Numbered from the stretch's first letter, positions 50,938 to 59,785 are shown. The stretch: 64,000 nt of DNA from Anaerofilum sp. An201 (GCF_002160015.1 NZ_NFJT01000016.1:1-64000); one strand, 5' to 3'. Made by a program: numbers and translations. Notes: generated from the letters alone by a model not told the origin.

Positions 50938-50975
50938 GGACGCTGCTATTTTGCGGCGTCCTTTTCTTTTTCTGG
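50938..50975 (+). terminator. Intrinsic terminator
   Basis: GGACGC pairs with GCGTCC, then TTTTCTTTTTC. Confidence 0.75.
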
Positions 50976-50987
50976 AGGATTTTTATA

Positions 50988-52487
50988 GTGTTTTTTTCAG
51001 ATTCAGCGGCGGCAATTTACAGGCGTTGGCTGAAAAGCCAGACGGCACTCGCCTGCTTGGCTGTGCTGCTTTTTTCTTTATCAGCTGCTTTCTGCGGACT
51101 TCAACTCGAACCGGATTACTTTTGGCATGTGAAACTTGGAGAATGGATAGTTCAGCATCAATCCATTATGGAAGCGGATACGTTCTCTTGGACGGCGCAG
51201 GAGTATCCGGTCACAGAATTCGCTCATTCGTGGCTCGGTAGCGTAGTGATTTATCTGTTCTCACTGCTCGGCAGGTATTTTTCATATCAGCATGCAGGAG
51301 CGATTCTGTATGAACTCTGCTTTTACGCTATCCTATTTGGCGTTTTGCTCTTTGTTCAGCGCCAAGATATTTCGGACCTCGGCAGTGACCTTACGGTCTC
51401 ATCTCTACTTGCCATATTCCCTGCGCTGTGTACAGTCACTGTTTCTCCGCGCCCGCAGGCCATGGGGTATATTCTGTTTGCACTGACGCTTTACCTTTTA
51501 CGTTTATGGGAGAAACGAAAGGGGAGTGTGTTGCGGGTCTATTTCTTGCCGCTGATTGCTTTGCTCTGGGCGAATCTGCATGGCGGTACGGCACCCATGA
51601 TGCTGGCGTTTTGTGCAGGAACTCTACTGGTGTCTTTTGTCCGCGTTGAAGCGGGTCAGTTCACGTTCAATGAGACACCGAGAAAGCGGAAAATTCATCT
51701 TGCGGCAGCAACAGGGCTTTCGGGAATAACGATGCTGATAAATCCGTATGGATTCAAGCTATTCCTTTATTCGTTCCTATATAACAACAGTGCATGCAAA
51801 GAAGGAATTCAGGAGTGGATGCCCGCCACGATTTATTCTGGGTTTGGCTTGGTGTTCCTCGCTTTGTTCGCAGTCATCATCGCTTTTTCCAACCGGAAAT
51901 TCACACTTGTCTCGATTGTCCCGGTTATTCTCAGCGGTGGGCTTACGCTACTGTATGTGCGCGGAACACCCTATCTTGGAATCGCTATGTCGTTTTTCCT
52001 CACAAACAGCCTTGCCAGGTATACCGGCGACATCGGCCGGCCGGTAAAAAAAGGAATACTGTGGGGTGTCCTTCTTTGCATTTCCGGACTGCTCTTTCTG
52101 TACGGCGGGGTTCATTTCTCGGAAACGAGAGACACATGGAAGAAAGCATCCTGGCATGTCAGTGACACAATGGCAAACGAAATCAAATCCGGTCATTATA
52201 AGCGTTTGTATAACGACTATAATACGGGCGGGATGCTGATATATTACGGTATCCCTGTTTTTATCGACAGCCGGGCTGACTTGTATCCAGAGGAAGTCCT
52301 ACGGGATGGAAAAGAGCTTTCTACTCTTACGGGAAACCCCGAAGAAATCCTCACCCGGTATGATTTCGACGCGATTCTTGTGGACACCAGTTCGCCGCTG
52401 TACGATTATTTGTCCATCAATTCCAAATACCATTTGGAATATGAAGAAACAAATCTGGCTCTATTCGAGCCAAACAATAGAATGTGA
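50988..52487 (+). CDS. Polytopic membrane protein, GT-C glycosyltransferase-like
   Basis: 499 residues from GTG 50988 after TGGAGGA. About ten hydrophobic helices; an exterior loop after the first helix holds EPDYFWHVKLGEWIVQH, the acidic/aromatic pattern of GT-C glycosyltransferases that use lipid-linked sugars. A soluble C-terminal domain (about 400-499, GGMLIYYGIPVFIDSRADLY) follows. It may decorate a surface protein or polymer. Donor and acceptor unknown. Confidence 0.65.
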   Translation: MFFSDSAAAIYRRWLKSQTALACLAVLLFSLSAAFCGLQLEPDYFWHVKLGEWIVQHQSIMEADTFSWTAQEYPVTEFAHSWLGSVVIYLFSLLGRYFSYQHAGAILYELCFYAILFGVLLFVQRQDISDLGSDLTVSSLLAIFPALCTVTVSPRPQAMGYILFALTLYLLRLWEKRKGSVLRVYFLPLIALLWANLHGGTAPMMLAFCAGTLLVSFVRVEAGQFTFNETPRKRKIHLAAATGLSGITMLINPYGFKLFLYSFLYNNSACKEGIQEWMPATIYSGFGLVFLALFAVIIAFSNRKFTLVSIVPVILSGGLTLLYVRGTPYLGIAMSFFLTNSLARYTGDIGRPVKKGILWGVLLCISGLLFLYGGVHFSETRDTWKKASWHVSDTMANEIKSGHYKRLYNDYNTGGMLIYYGIPVFIDSRADLYPEEVLRDGKELSTLTGNPEEILTRYDFDAILVDTSSPLYDYLSINSKYHLEYEETNLALFEPNNRM

Positions 52488-52497
52488 GGCGTTTTTT

Positions 52498-53556
52498 ATG
52501 GATAACAAAACCATCGACCGGTCGCTTGAGGCCCAACTCGCGTCCATCCATGAAGCACAAACCAAATCCGGAACGGTAAATGCGGATGATGTGCAGCAGT
52601 TTATTGTGCAGGCAAAATCTCTTCCGAACTGGTATTTTCTTTCCTGTCGCGGATTCAACATTCCTTTCATCCACGAAGGTAAAGCGTATGCTTTTACGAA
52701 CGAACAGTTTGCCGAAAGAGCGAGGTTGCACTATGCTCGACGCGCATTTCCGGTGGAAGTGCAAAAACATCCGATTTACAACGGGTCTGTGTTTGAAATG
52801 TTCGTCCGGTATGGAGCCAAAACCGTTTCTATCAATAAGGGCGCGTCTGGCATTTCGATGAAAGCGGAGATGTTCGCTGCTCCCGAAGATACGGATGGCG
52901 CCGCGTTGAATCGCCTTGTTGCCGAAATGACTATGAAAATGCTCCAAGGAGATGAGAGGGGGTATGAGGAAGCCGCAGACGGATTTTCTCGTGCCTTCTG
53001 TGCTGCCAGCGTACTCTATTTCCCGTCTCCGAATGATTCGGATATGCCCAAGATGGAAAAAGGCTATATTGATGGAGCGGAGAAAGATGTTTTTTACATT
53101 TTCTCCGATTCAGTTGAGGCAAGGATGTTTTATCCCAGTCTCCGCGCCCGTTTTGTGCGAGTGTATACAAAGGAGCTGCTTACCCGGATGCCCGGTGCAG
53201 AGTTTGTAATGAATCCGGCGTCTTCTTCCATTCTCATTGGCAATGACATCCGAGATGAAATCGAAGAATACCGTTCTTATCGTCGCCGTGTCCAGGAAGA
53301 AGTGGAAAAGATGGTTGGTCCCACTGGCGACGTCCATGCCCTTTCTGAGGCTATTCTGAAATATAACGATATCCGCAGCGAATTCGTCGCCGGTCTTAAC
53401 GGAGATGAATTCGAGCTGCCCAAATCAAACTGCGTCGTCGTAAATGGCTACACTGCAAGCATGTTGATGCGCACTGTGGCTCCCAATCACGTGGAGGCGT
53501 ACGCAAAATTGTCGAAGATGCGAGATGCTCTAACGGCCGGAGAACAAAGAAGCTGA
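52498..53556 (+). CDS. Protein of unknown function, possibly SseB-like
   Basis: 352 residues. ATG 52498 follows TGAGGCG ten bases after the GT-C stop; the longer ORF upstream overlaps that gene. Parts such as KAYAFTNEQFAERARLHYAR and MPGAEFVMNPASSSILIGN recall SseB-type domains (an Asn-Pro motif), but the match is weak. C-terminal helical region. Ends at a strong terminator. Confidence 0.6.
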   Translation: MDNKTIDRSLEAQLASIHEAQTKSGTVNADDVQQFIVQAKSLPNWYFLSCRGFNIPFIHEGKAYAFTNEQFAERARLHYARRAFPVEVQKHPIYNGSVFEMFVRYGAKTVSINKGASGISMKAEMFAAPEDTDGAALNRLVAEMTMKMLQGDERGYEEAADGFSRAFCAASVLYFPSPNDSDMPKMEKGYIDGAEKDVFYIFSDSVEARMFYPSLRARFVRVYTKELLTRMPGAEFVMNPASSSILIGNDIRDEIEEYRSYRRRVQEEVEKMVGPTGDVHALSEAILKYNDIRSEFVAGLNGDEFELPKSNCVVVNGYTASMLMRTVAPNHVEAYAKLSKMRDALTAGEQRS

Positions 53557-53580
53557 TTGGCGGCGCTTTTGCGCCCTTTT

Positions 53581-53623
53581 GCCCGCAGCGCTCTCGAAAA
53601 ATCGGGGGCCTGCGGGCTTTTTT
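53581..53623 (+). terminator. Intrinsic terminator
   Basis: GCCCGCAG pairs with CTGCGGGC, followed by TTTTTT. Confidence 0.8.
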
Positions 53624-53644
53624 GTTTTGGGGGAATCCAGAGGC

Positions 53645-53766
53645 TTGTTTCGCCCCGAAAAGTCCGTATACTAAGAGACATCAAAGAATAAAACCGGAAT
53701 TGGGTGTTTGGGAAATACAGAAAGGCTGTCTCCCAACGCCCTTTTCTTGTTTATTCTGGATACATA
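53645..53766 (+). promoter_or_regulatory. Class B promoter with long hairpin leader (SSB-like gene)
   Basis: CCCCGAAAAG (53653) lies 14 bases before TATACT (53667). AGAATAAA pairs with TTTATTCT; GGGTGTTTGGGA (53702) pairs with TCCCAACGCCC (53731); loop ACAG/CTGT. ATACATA follows. Confidence 0.75.
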
Positions 53767-53807
53767 TTTTAATAGCCCGTAAGACACGGGAGAAAGAGGT
53801 ATTTATT

Positions 53808-54443
53808 ATGGCTAACAACAATGCGAACAACACTTCCAACGCTTATATGCTGAAGCTGACAAAGGGCATCGCCAAGGGTAAGGGCGGCGCAATCGTCGAT
53901 GTCGTTCATGGCGGTCTGAAGCTCTTTGTGCGTAAGCCCTACGGCAGCCAGACCACCCTCACCATGCGTGAAGTGGATGGCCGCGACAGAGACGGCAATC
54001 CCACCAAACGCAAGGTGGTCAATGTGGAAGGCTTCTACCACACCGATGAGACTTTTGTCAAAGCAATCCAGTATTTCTTTGGCAAGGATGTAAGCTCCGA
54101 GACCCGTGGGCTGACCGTCCGCATCGCTTTGTGGGACAAGGCGGGCGAGCGTCTGATGAAGTTCGACCCGCAGGAGAAGGACCTTTACATGTTCTTCATC
54201 CGTGAGGCTCATCTGGAGGAGTTCCAGCGTCGCGACAATTCCGTCGGCTATTCTCTGACCGCAACTGCGTTCGATTTCGAACCCATTCGTACCCAGAAGC
54301 GTGAAAACGCCGCTCCTGCCCAGAATGCGGCCCCCGCTCAGAATGCTGCTCCTGCTCAGGCCACTGCGCCCGCTCAGAGCGCGAATGTGCCCGCATACGA
54401 TGATTATGCGGCAATCGACGACAGCGAGGACCTGCCCTTCTAA
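53808..54443 (+). CDS. Divergent single-stranded DNA-binding protein
   Basis: 211 residues. An N-terminal domain of about 165 residues, rich in beta-prone sequence with aromatic and basic residues, then a linker of repeated APAQNA units and an acidic tip ending DDSEDLPF. That tip matches the DDDxPF end by which SSB recruits repair and replication proteins. The N-terminal part is not obviously a standard SSB domain, so this looks like a phage- or plasmid-type SSB. It would serve the element's RecJ, helicase and ligase. GAAAGAGG precedes ATG 53808. Confidence 0.75.
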   Translation: MANNNANNTSNAYMLKLTKGIAKGKGGAIVDVVHGGLKLFVRKPYGSQTTLTMREVDGRDRDGNPTKRKVVNVEGFYHTDETFVKAIQYFFGKDVSSETRGLTVRIALWDKAGERLMKFDPQEKDLYMFFIREAHLEEFQRRDNSVGYSLTATAFDFEPIRTQKRENAAPAQNAAPAQNAAPAQATAPAQSANVPAYDDYAAIDDSEDLPF

Positions 54444-54460
54444 ATTCGCATAACGAACCA

Positions 54461-54496
54461 AGAATGGGGATGGATTTTATCCGTCCCCATTCTTTT
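54461..54496 (+). terminator. Terminator after the SSB-like gene
   Basis: AGAATGGGGA pairs with TCCCCATTCT, followed by TTTG. Confidence 0.85.
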
Positions 54497-54519
54497 GTTT
54501 TTTGTTTGGGGGTGTTTTT

Positions 54520-54762
54520 ATGAGCGCGCAGGAAACGGTAGATTGGTATGTGAAAATTGGATGGAGCGCCATCAACGAATGGCTCTGTCAGCTGGCTGCC
54601 AAGAACTACAACCGGGCATATCTGGGGAATCTCGAAATAATCCCCCCCAATGCCGATAAACAAGCGCTGATTTCGATTTTTAACGAGGGGTCCCTGTGGC
54701 ACCTGGAACTGGACGAGGATGGCGATTTTCTCTGCACACGCAAAGAATATGCCACTCATTAA
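54520..54762 (+). CDS. Small protein of unknown function
   Basis: 80 residues, ATG 54520 after GGGGGTG. WYVKIGWSAINEWLCQLA at the start and an acidic end. Related in size and character to other small genes of the element. A hairpin with GTACATA (54774-54798) follows before the AAA+ gene. Confidence 0.55.
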   Translation: MSAQETVDWYVKIGWSAINEWLCQLAAKNYNRAYLGNLEIIPPNADKQALISIFNEGSLWHLELDEDGDFLCTRKEYATH

Positions 54763-54773
54763 CTATTAAAACT

Positions 54774-54798
54774 CACCCGCTTTGCGCGGGTGTACATA
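54774..54798 (+). promoter_or_regulatory. Hairpin with GTACATA box before the MoxR gene
   Basis: CACCCGC pairs with GCGGGTG around TTTGC; GTACATA overlaps its 3' end (54792-54798), then TGGAGGA and ATG 54814. Confidence 0.5.
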
Positions 54799-54813
54799 CT
54801 GGAGGAAAACAGA

Positions 54814-56643
54814 ATGCCTACTAAGAAAATCTTCTTTTTTGATTGGAATTCCAATTTTGACGCTGACCTTCCTGCTTGGGCGCAAGATTCGAAAATGTTC
54901 ATCGGACAATATGTATCGCTCCGTGGCTTACCTACATCCTGGAGGAACACAAAACAGGCAATCGCTTCAAATCGTTCCGGCAAAGTTACGAATGGCTTTA
55001 TGAAAGCCCTGATTCGTGCCGCTATGATTGATTCCGGCGCCAATGCCGATGGGTTCGGCCTGAACGACCGCTATGCAATGGGCGAGATGACACTGGATGG
55101 AACCTTCACTGGAACAACCATCAATGCGAACGGGCTTGTGGCTTGTGTGCTCTATGACCGCACTACCGGCAAGTTCCTGAAAAGCTCCGGGTACGACCAC
55201 AAGACGAATGGCTCCGCTCCATACTTCCTTGCTCTTTGGAATTATTTTATGGAAAGCATGCCGGATTTCGCCCCCACATTCAACAATTTTTGTACCGAAT
55301 GGAAGCAGTCTCCGATGAACGAGGATGTTTGCCGTTCTATGGCATGCGTTTTGGCCGATATGGTCTATGAGCACGTTCAATCCGATAAATTTCTTTGCTG
55401 TGACAAAGATGAAATCCGTGATTTGACGGAAACCCGGATGCGCTCATCGACTACCAAGCCGGCACAATACACCGGCATCCTGGCCCATTTCGGTCAGGTA
55501 ACGAGAGGCCGGAATAAAAGCGCAAATCCTGATGGCCGTGTTATGAGTACAGCGGACTTCTGTGGAAAATTCTCTTTCCGCACCGAGCCTCTTTCCGCTG
55601 AACAGGAAAAACTCGTTCCGAAGCTCACTGAGAGCTATATCGTGGATGAGTGGCTGGTCCTGGTTTGCAAGCACATTCAGAAAACGACTGGCCGCCCCCG
55701 TCCGGTTCGTAACATCCTGCTGCGCGGCGCTCCGGGCGTAGGTAAGAGTGAGATGTACACCGGCATTGCCGCCGGGTGCCATCTGCCGCTTTACACCTTC
55801 GCCGCCAACGCTATGACAGAGCCGTTTGACCTTTTTGGTCAATTTGTCCCGGTGGACGAAAATGGCGAGCAGTGCGGAGGAAAGATGAGCCTGCGGCAAA
55901 TCCTGAAGGATATGCCATCCGTAGAGGATTTCAGTATGGACCCGGTCTACACCTATGAGGAGCTGACAGGCGAAAAAAAGTCTGACGCTACATCGCTTGA
56001 TTGCATGGCTGCCGCGTTTACCAAAGCGTCTCAGCAGACGGCAACGCCTTCCGGCCAGCAACGATTCAAATTTGTGCCTGGTCAACTGATTACAGCAATG
56101 AAATTCGGAGGGGTGTGGGGATTCGATGAAGTTACGCTTCCCCAGAATCCCGGCGTAGTTCCGGCGCTGAATCCCGCTATGGATGCAACGCAGAGTATCA
56201 CGCTGCCGACCGGCGAAATTGTTCGGCGTCACCCGGATTGCATTTTTGTTGGCACGACCAACCTCGACCTCGAAGGTTGTCGCAATCTTAATCAGGCATG
56301 GCAGGACAGGTGCCAGCTCATCATCGACCTGCCGGAACCGACCGAAGAGGTCCTGAAGGCCCGCGTGAAATCTATGGTGAACTGGGACGAGACCAACGAT
56401 AGCAAAATCGTTGATTTGGACCGCTTTATTTCCGTCTATCGGAGTTTGCAGGAAATCGCCCGCAAGCATCGTCTGGAGGACGGGGTTATCGGCCCTCGTA
56501 AGCTGGCCGATTGGGTGCTCAGCACGCTGGTGACGGAGAACCCGAACCAGTCTGCCCAAATTACCATTATCCCGGGCGCAACCTCGGATGCACGTGGTAT
56601 CGCAGAAATGAAGGAAAAATTGGAGGATAGCTTCCCGGCTTAA
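54814..56643 (+). CDS. MoxR-like AAA+ ATPase
   Basis: 609 residues after TGGAGGA. N-terminal 290 residues are not recognised (FFFDWNSNFDADLPAWAQDS). The AAA+ core has Walker A LLRGAPGVGKSEMYTG (about 302-317), Walker B VWGFDEVTLPQ (about 435-445), sensor-1 FVGTTNLDLEGC and an arginine-containing DRCQLIIDLP. This is the MoxR/CobS-type dynein-related family, which works with a VWA-domain partner as a chaperone or metal-insertion machine. The VWA gene follows after its own promoter. A long N-terminal domain is unusual for MoxR. Confidence 0.85.
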   Translation: MPTKKIFFFDWNSNFDADLPAWAQDSKMFIGQYVSLRGLPTSWRNTKQAIASNRSGKVTNGFMKALIRAAMIDSGANADGFGLNDRYAMGEMTLDGTFTGTTINANGLVACVLYDRTTGKFLKSSGYDHKTNGSAPYFLALWNYFMESMPDFAPTFNNFCTEWKQSPMNEDVCRSMACVLADMVYEHVQSDKFLCCDKDEIRDLTETRMRSSTTKPAQYTGILAHFGQVTRGRNKSANPDGRVMSTADFCGKFSFRTEPLSAEQEKLVPKLTESYIVDEWLVLVCKHIQKTTGRPRPVRNILLRGAPGVGKSEMYTGIAAGCHLPLYTFAANAMTEPFDLFGQFVPVDENGEQCGGKMSLRQILKDMPSVEDFSMDPVYTYEELTGEKKSDATSLDCMAAAFTKASQQTATPSGQQRFKFVPGQLITAMKFGGVWGFDEVTLPQNPGVVPALNPAMDATQSITLPTGEIVRRHPDCIFVGTTNLDLEGCRNLNQAWQDRCQLIIDLPEPTEEVLKARVKSMVNWDETNDSKIVDLDRFISVYRSLQEIARKHRLEDGVIGPRKLADWVLSTLVTENPNQSAQITIIPGATSDARGIAEMKEKLEDSFPA

Positions 56644-56663
56644 CTCCTCTTGAGCTCTTCTTT

Positions 56664-56693
56664 AACGGCGGTGGTTTTCCACCGCCGTTTTCT
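56664..56693 (+). terminator. Terminator after the MoxR gene
   Basis: AACGGCGGTGG pairs with CCACCGCCGTT around TTTT, then TTC. Confidence 0.9.
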
Positions 56694-56708
56694 TTTTACT
56701 GCCTTTCG

Positions 56709-56815
56709 TTGTTGTTGCCCCGAAAAGCCTTTATAATAAAAGGTATCAAAGAATTAAATGCGAATCCTGTGTTTCGGAAACGAATGCGGGGTTCGCATTT
56801 TTCTTTGAGTACATA
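56709..56815 (+). promoter_or_regulatory. Class B promoter with long hairpin leader (VWA gene)
   Basis: CCCCGAAAAG (56718) lies 14 bases before TATAAT (56732). TCAAAGAA pairs with TTCTTTGA; ATGCGAA (56758) pairs with TTCGCAT (56792); cap TTCG-GAAA-CGAA. GTACATA follows at 56809. Confidence 0.8.
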
Positions 56816-56853
56816 TTTACATCGCCCAACAAAACGGGCAGAAAGGACTTTTT

Positions 56854-59088
56854 ATGGATATTTACAGCCGTGTCCGCGAACTCGTCGAGGACAAAAAGGA
56901 AAAGCTCACGATGGAGCAAATTTTTACTTCCTCTGAATATGCACGATTCATCTGGAACAAAACAGTGAACATCATCAGCGGCGCTTTCTATTCTTTGCGC
57001 CGGCATGGGTTCAACGTATCCCAAAGTGAAGAAAACAAGTTGCTTCAGAGTCTGGAAATCGAAATTTTTTGCGACCCGAAAAATGGGCTCACTGCTTGTG
57101 CCGGAGTTGATAAGCTGCACAGGAAAACAATGATTCGGTTGAATGCCGGGTGCGGTTTCGTAACGTACCAGGAAACCAGAGCTGGGCAGCACGCCGCTCT
57201 CTTGGGCCTCTTGTACCATGAAGTCGGCCATCTGCTGTTCTCTGATTATCCTTCCTTAGCTGCTTGGCAACAACAGCTGAGAAAAGGCGTTTGGTTCCCG
57301 AACTCTCCGCAGCGAATCACAACCGGTGATGGAGTCCTCCTGGGCAAAAATATGGAAGATGGTGGATTCTGCAATGTACTCAGTTATTTGGCCGGCGAGG
57401 TAAATAACTGCATTGAAGACGGATATATCGAACGGGAAATCGGAGAGATGTGCCCGGGGAATGGCCGGGCCTACATTGCTACGATGAATTTGGAGCTCAT
57501 CGAGAATGCACTCACTATTGAAGAAGACATCGCAGCAAAAAAAGAGGATTTCGACATCCTTCTTAATCAGATTCTGTATTACGCTGAATTTGGACAGTGC
57601 TTTTACGGAGATTATGATGGAGCCCTTATTCCGGTTTTGGAAGAGGCTATCGAAATCATTGATGATGTGGGATTTCAGCGCTCTCCCTTTAAGCGCATCG
57701 AAGGCGTAAATGAACTGCTTTGCCTGCTGGCCCCGTATCTCAATGATGCAATTCAGAAGGAGCAGAAACGCCAGGAGTCTCAGAAAGGCCAGGGCCAACA
57801 GAATGGTCAAGGAGCCCCCGGCGGCAGCGGTCAAGCTGGACAGGGAAACTCTTCTTCGAGCGGCAACGGTTCGGGCTCTCAGTCCGGACAAGGGAACCAA
57901 GCTCAAAGTGGAGTGTCCGATGCTGTTATGGATGCTCTCCGTAACCGTATTGGTCAAATCGCCCAATCTGTCAACGGAGAGAGCGACCATTCCAATATGG
58001 ATACGAGAGCTTATAACAATCCGACGAAGAGCCAGAATATGAACGGCGAATCGCAACAACCCGGCGGGAAGTCCGACGGCCAAGAACCTGCTGGCGCCCC
58101 CAGTGGCAGTTCTTCTCGTGGCAGCATGGCTGCCAATGCCATTCATGGCGCAGCTGAACAGAGCCTGTCGAACATCATCAACCAGATTGCTGAAGCGGCT
58201 GCCAATCGGCAGGCCGAAGCCGAACGTACGCAGGAGTTGAATCAGGAAGGTAAGGGCATCAGCCTCAGCGACTATGGTCTTGACTCGAATATTTCCGTTT
58301 CCGTTTCGCGTGCAGAGGATGTATCGGGAGAAAACATCAAGGTCTATGAGGGCCTTGAGAATGATGTAATCGGTGCAAGCAGGGACTTACAGCGAGACAT
58401 CCGCAGAGTCTTGAAAGACCGGAGAGCAGGCGGAAAGCTCAAAAATCTGCCTTTCGGCCGGCGGCTCGAGGTCACATCGGTCATTCATGGGGATGGGAAA
58501 TACTTTTCCAAAACCAAGCTCCCGACCGAAAAGCCGCGCCTTGGCGTCGGACTACTGGTTGATGAGAGTGGGTCCACAAAAGGGCCGCTGATTGCTGCAG
58601 CAATGCGTACCAGCCTCGTCATCGAGGATTTCTGTCGGTCTCTCGATATTCCGCATCTTATTTACGGCTATACGACTGGGAATTACCAGAACTCGGCCAG
58701 TATTATCTCTTATGCCGAGCCGCATGAAATCGACGGAGGAAACCGGTATCGAATTACTGGTATGGTGGGTCGAGGCGGTACGCCTACGGCGTCTGCTATG
58801 GCTTACATGCTGAAGCGGATGCAAACCCTCCCGGCAGATATTCGTCTGCTTATCGTTGTCACTGATGGTCAGAGCGGAGATAATCGTATGCTCAGTGACG
58901 GAGAGCATTTGCTGAGTAACATCGTTCGAGAAGCACGACGGAGAAACTATATTGTTTGCGCGGCAGGTATTGGCCGGAACAAAGAATCGGTAGAGAAAGA
59001 GTTTGGCGATTGCTTCATCGACATTTCTGACCTGGAGCAGATGTCTGATGAGCTCATTGGAGTTATCAAATCGAATTTGTGGGTATAA
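56854..59088 (+). CDS. VWA-domain protein with HExxH motif, MoxR partner
   Basis: 744 residues after GAAAGGA. An N-terminal domain has LLYHEVGHLLFSD (about 119-131), an HExxH zinc-protease-like motif. A Gly/Gln/Ser/Asn-rich linker spans about 305-470. The C-terminal VWA domain (about 555-744) has a MIDAS start VGLLVDESGSTKG (Asp-x-Ser-x-Ser) and VVTDGQSGDNRM. The CobT/YeaD-type VWA proteins act with MoxR/CobS ATPases on a substrate. The order MoxR-VWA supports a pair. The HEVGH motif is an added feature; the usual third zinc ligand was not identified. Confidence 0.8.
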   Translation: MDIYSRVRELVEDKKEKLTMEQIFTSSEYARFIWNKTVNIISGAFYSLRRHGFNVSQSEENKLLQSLEIEIFCDPKNGLTACAGVDKLHRKTMIRLNAGCGFVTYQETRAGQHAALLGLLYHEVGHLLFSDYPSLAAWQQQLRKGVWFPNSPQRITTGDGVLLGKNMEDGGFCNVLSYLAGEVNNCIEDGYIEREIGEMCPGNGRAYIATMNLELIENALTIEEDIAAKKEDFDILLNQILYYAEFGQCFYGDYDGALIPVLEEAIEIIDDVGFQRSPFKRIEGVNELLCLLAPYLNDAIQKEQKRQESQKGQGQQNGQGAPGGSGQAGQGNSSSSGNGSGSQSGQGNQAQSGVSDAVMDALRNRIGQIAQSVNGESDHSNMDTRAYNNPTKSQNMNGESQQPGGKSDGQEPAGAPSGSSSRGSMAANAIHGAAEQSLSNIINQIAEAAANRQAEAERTQELNQEGKGISLSDYGLDSNISVSVSRAEDVSGENIKVYEGLENDVIGASRDLQRDIRRVLKDRRAGGKLKNLPFGRRLEVTSVIHGDGKYFSKTKLPTEKPRLGVGLLVDESGSTKGPLIAAAMRTSLVIEDFCRSLDIPHLIYGYTTGNYQNSASIISYAEPHEIDGGNRYRITGMVGRGGTPTASAMAYMLKRMQTLPADIRLLIVVTDGQSGDNRMLSDGEHLLSNIVREARRRNYIVCAAGIGRNKESVEKEFGDCFIDISDLEQMSDELIGVIKSNLWV

Positions 59089-59108
59089 CGAAAGGGGACA
59101 GCAAAACT

Positions 59109-59381
59109 ATGTGGAAACTGGTTTTAGAAGATGGGGCTGTTATTCGGGATGGCTGCGCTACCCAGTGGGATGCTCTGCGGACCGCTCGAACAAAGGACGG
59201 AAAGGCTTTCAAGAAGGCCGATGCAATGAGTGTCCAATCTGGAACAATAGTGTTCCGTCCGTGGTATCGGAATCAGACGATTGATTCCGCTATTCTGGAC
59301 AAGGAAGGCAATATCATGGGATACGCCCCGAAGAAAATCCGTGCTCCGCGCATGGAAAAATGTTTGTTGATTCAATACTAA
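59109..59381 (+). CDS. Small protein of unknown function
   Basis: 90 residues, 20 bases after the VWA gene (GAAAGGGG upstream). MWKLVLEDGAVIRDGCATQW start, then a basic middle part. Probably co-transcribed with the VWA gene. Confidence 0.55.
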   Translation: MWKLVLEDGAVIRDGCATQWDALRTARTKDGKAFKKADAMSVQSGTIVFRPWYRNQTIDSAILDKEGNIMGYAPKKIRAPRMEKCLLIQY

Positions 59382-59422
59382 ATGCCGGTTCAGAGAATGA
59401 ACGGAACAAGGAGGTGTTCCAA

Positions 59423-59668
59423 ATGATTAACGGAGTTACAGAAATGCGCGTCAAGGTTGAGAGCGGCTACATTATCGCAACGGCCAGTTGCGACCCCGAA
59501 TATCCTGGTATTGATGTGGAGTTCGAGCCGGATAATAGCGATAAGGAGAGTGAAAGGCTCTCTAACCCGCGTGTACTCCTGGAAAAACCCATCGGTGAGG
59601 ATATTCGAGCCATTTTGTGGACGGATTCTCAGACGGAAGATTACACACAGGAAGTTCGTTTCGAGTAA
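59423..59668 (+). CDS. Small acidic protein of unknown function
   Basis: 81 residues after AAGGAGG. Beta-prone and acidic (YIIATASCDPEYPGIDVEFE, DYTQEVRFE). Small acidic proteins of this look are common in mobile elements of Clostridia; no function can be read. A terminator follows. Confidence 0.6.
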   Translation: MINGVTEMRVKVESGYIIATASCDPEYPGIDVEFEPDNSDKESERLSNPRVLLEKPIGEDIRAILWTDSQTEDYTQEVRFE

Positions 59669-59726
59669 GGAATTCAGAATATTGAATGCTGCGAAGTCAA
59701 TGCAGCACCGCCATTAAAAGCACGAA

Positions 59727-59760
59727 AACCAGCCGTGGTCTCCACGGCTGGTTTTTTTTT
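59727..59760 (+). terminator. Intrinsic terminator
   Basis: AACCAGCCGTGG pairs with CCACGGCTGGTT, followed by a run of T. Confidence 0.9.
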
Positions 59761-59785
59761 GAACTAAACCATTTGGGAGGTTTTT

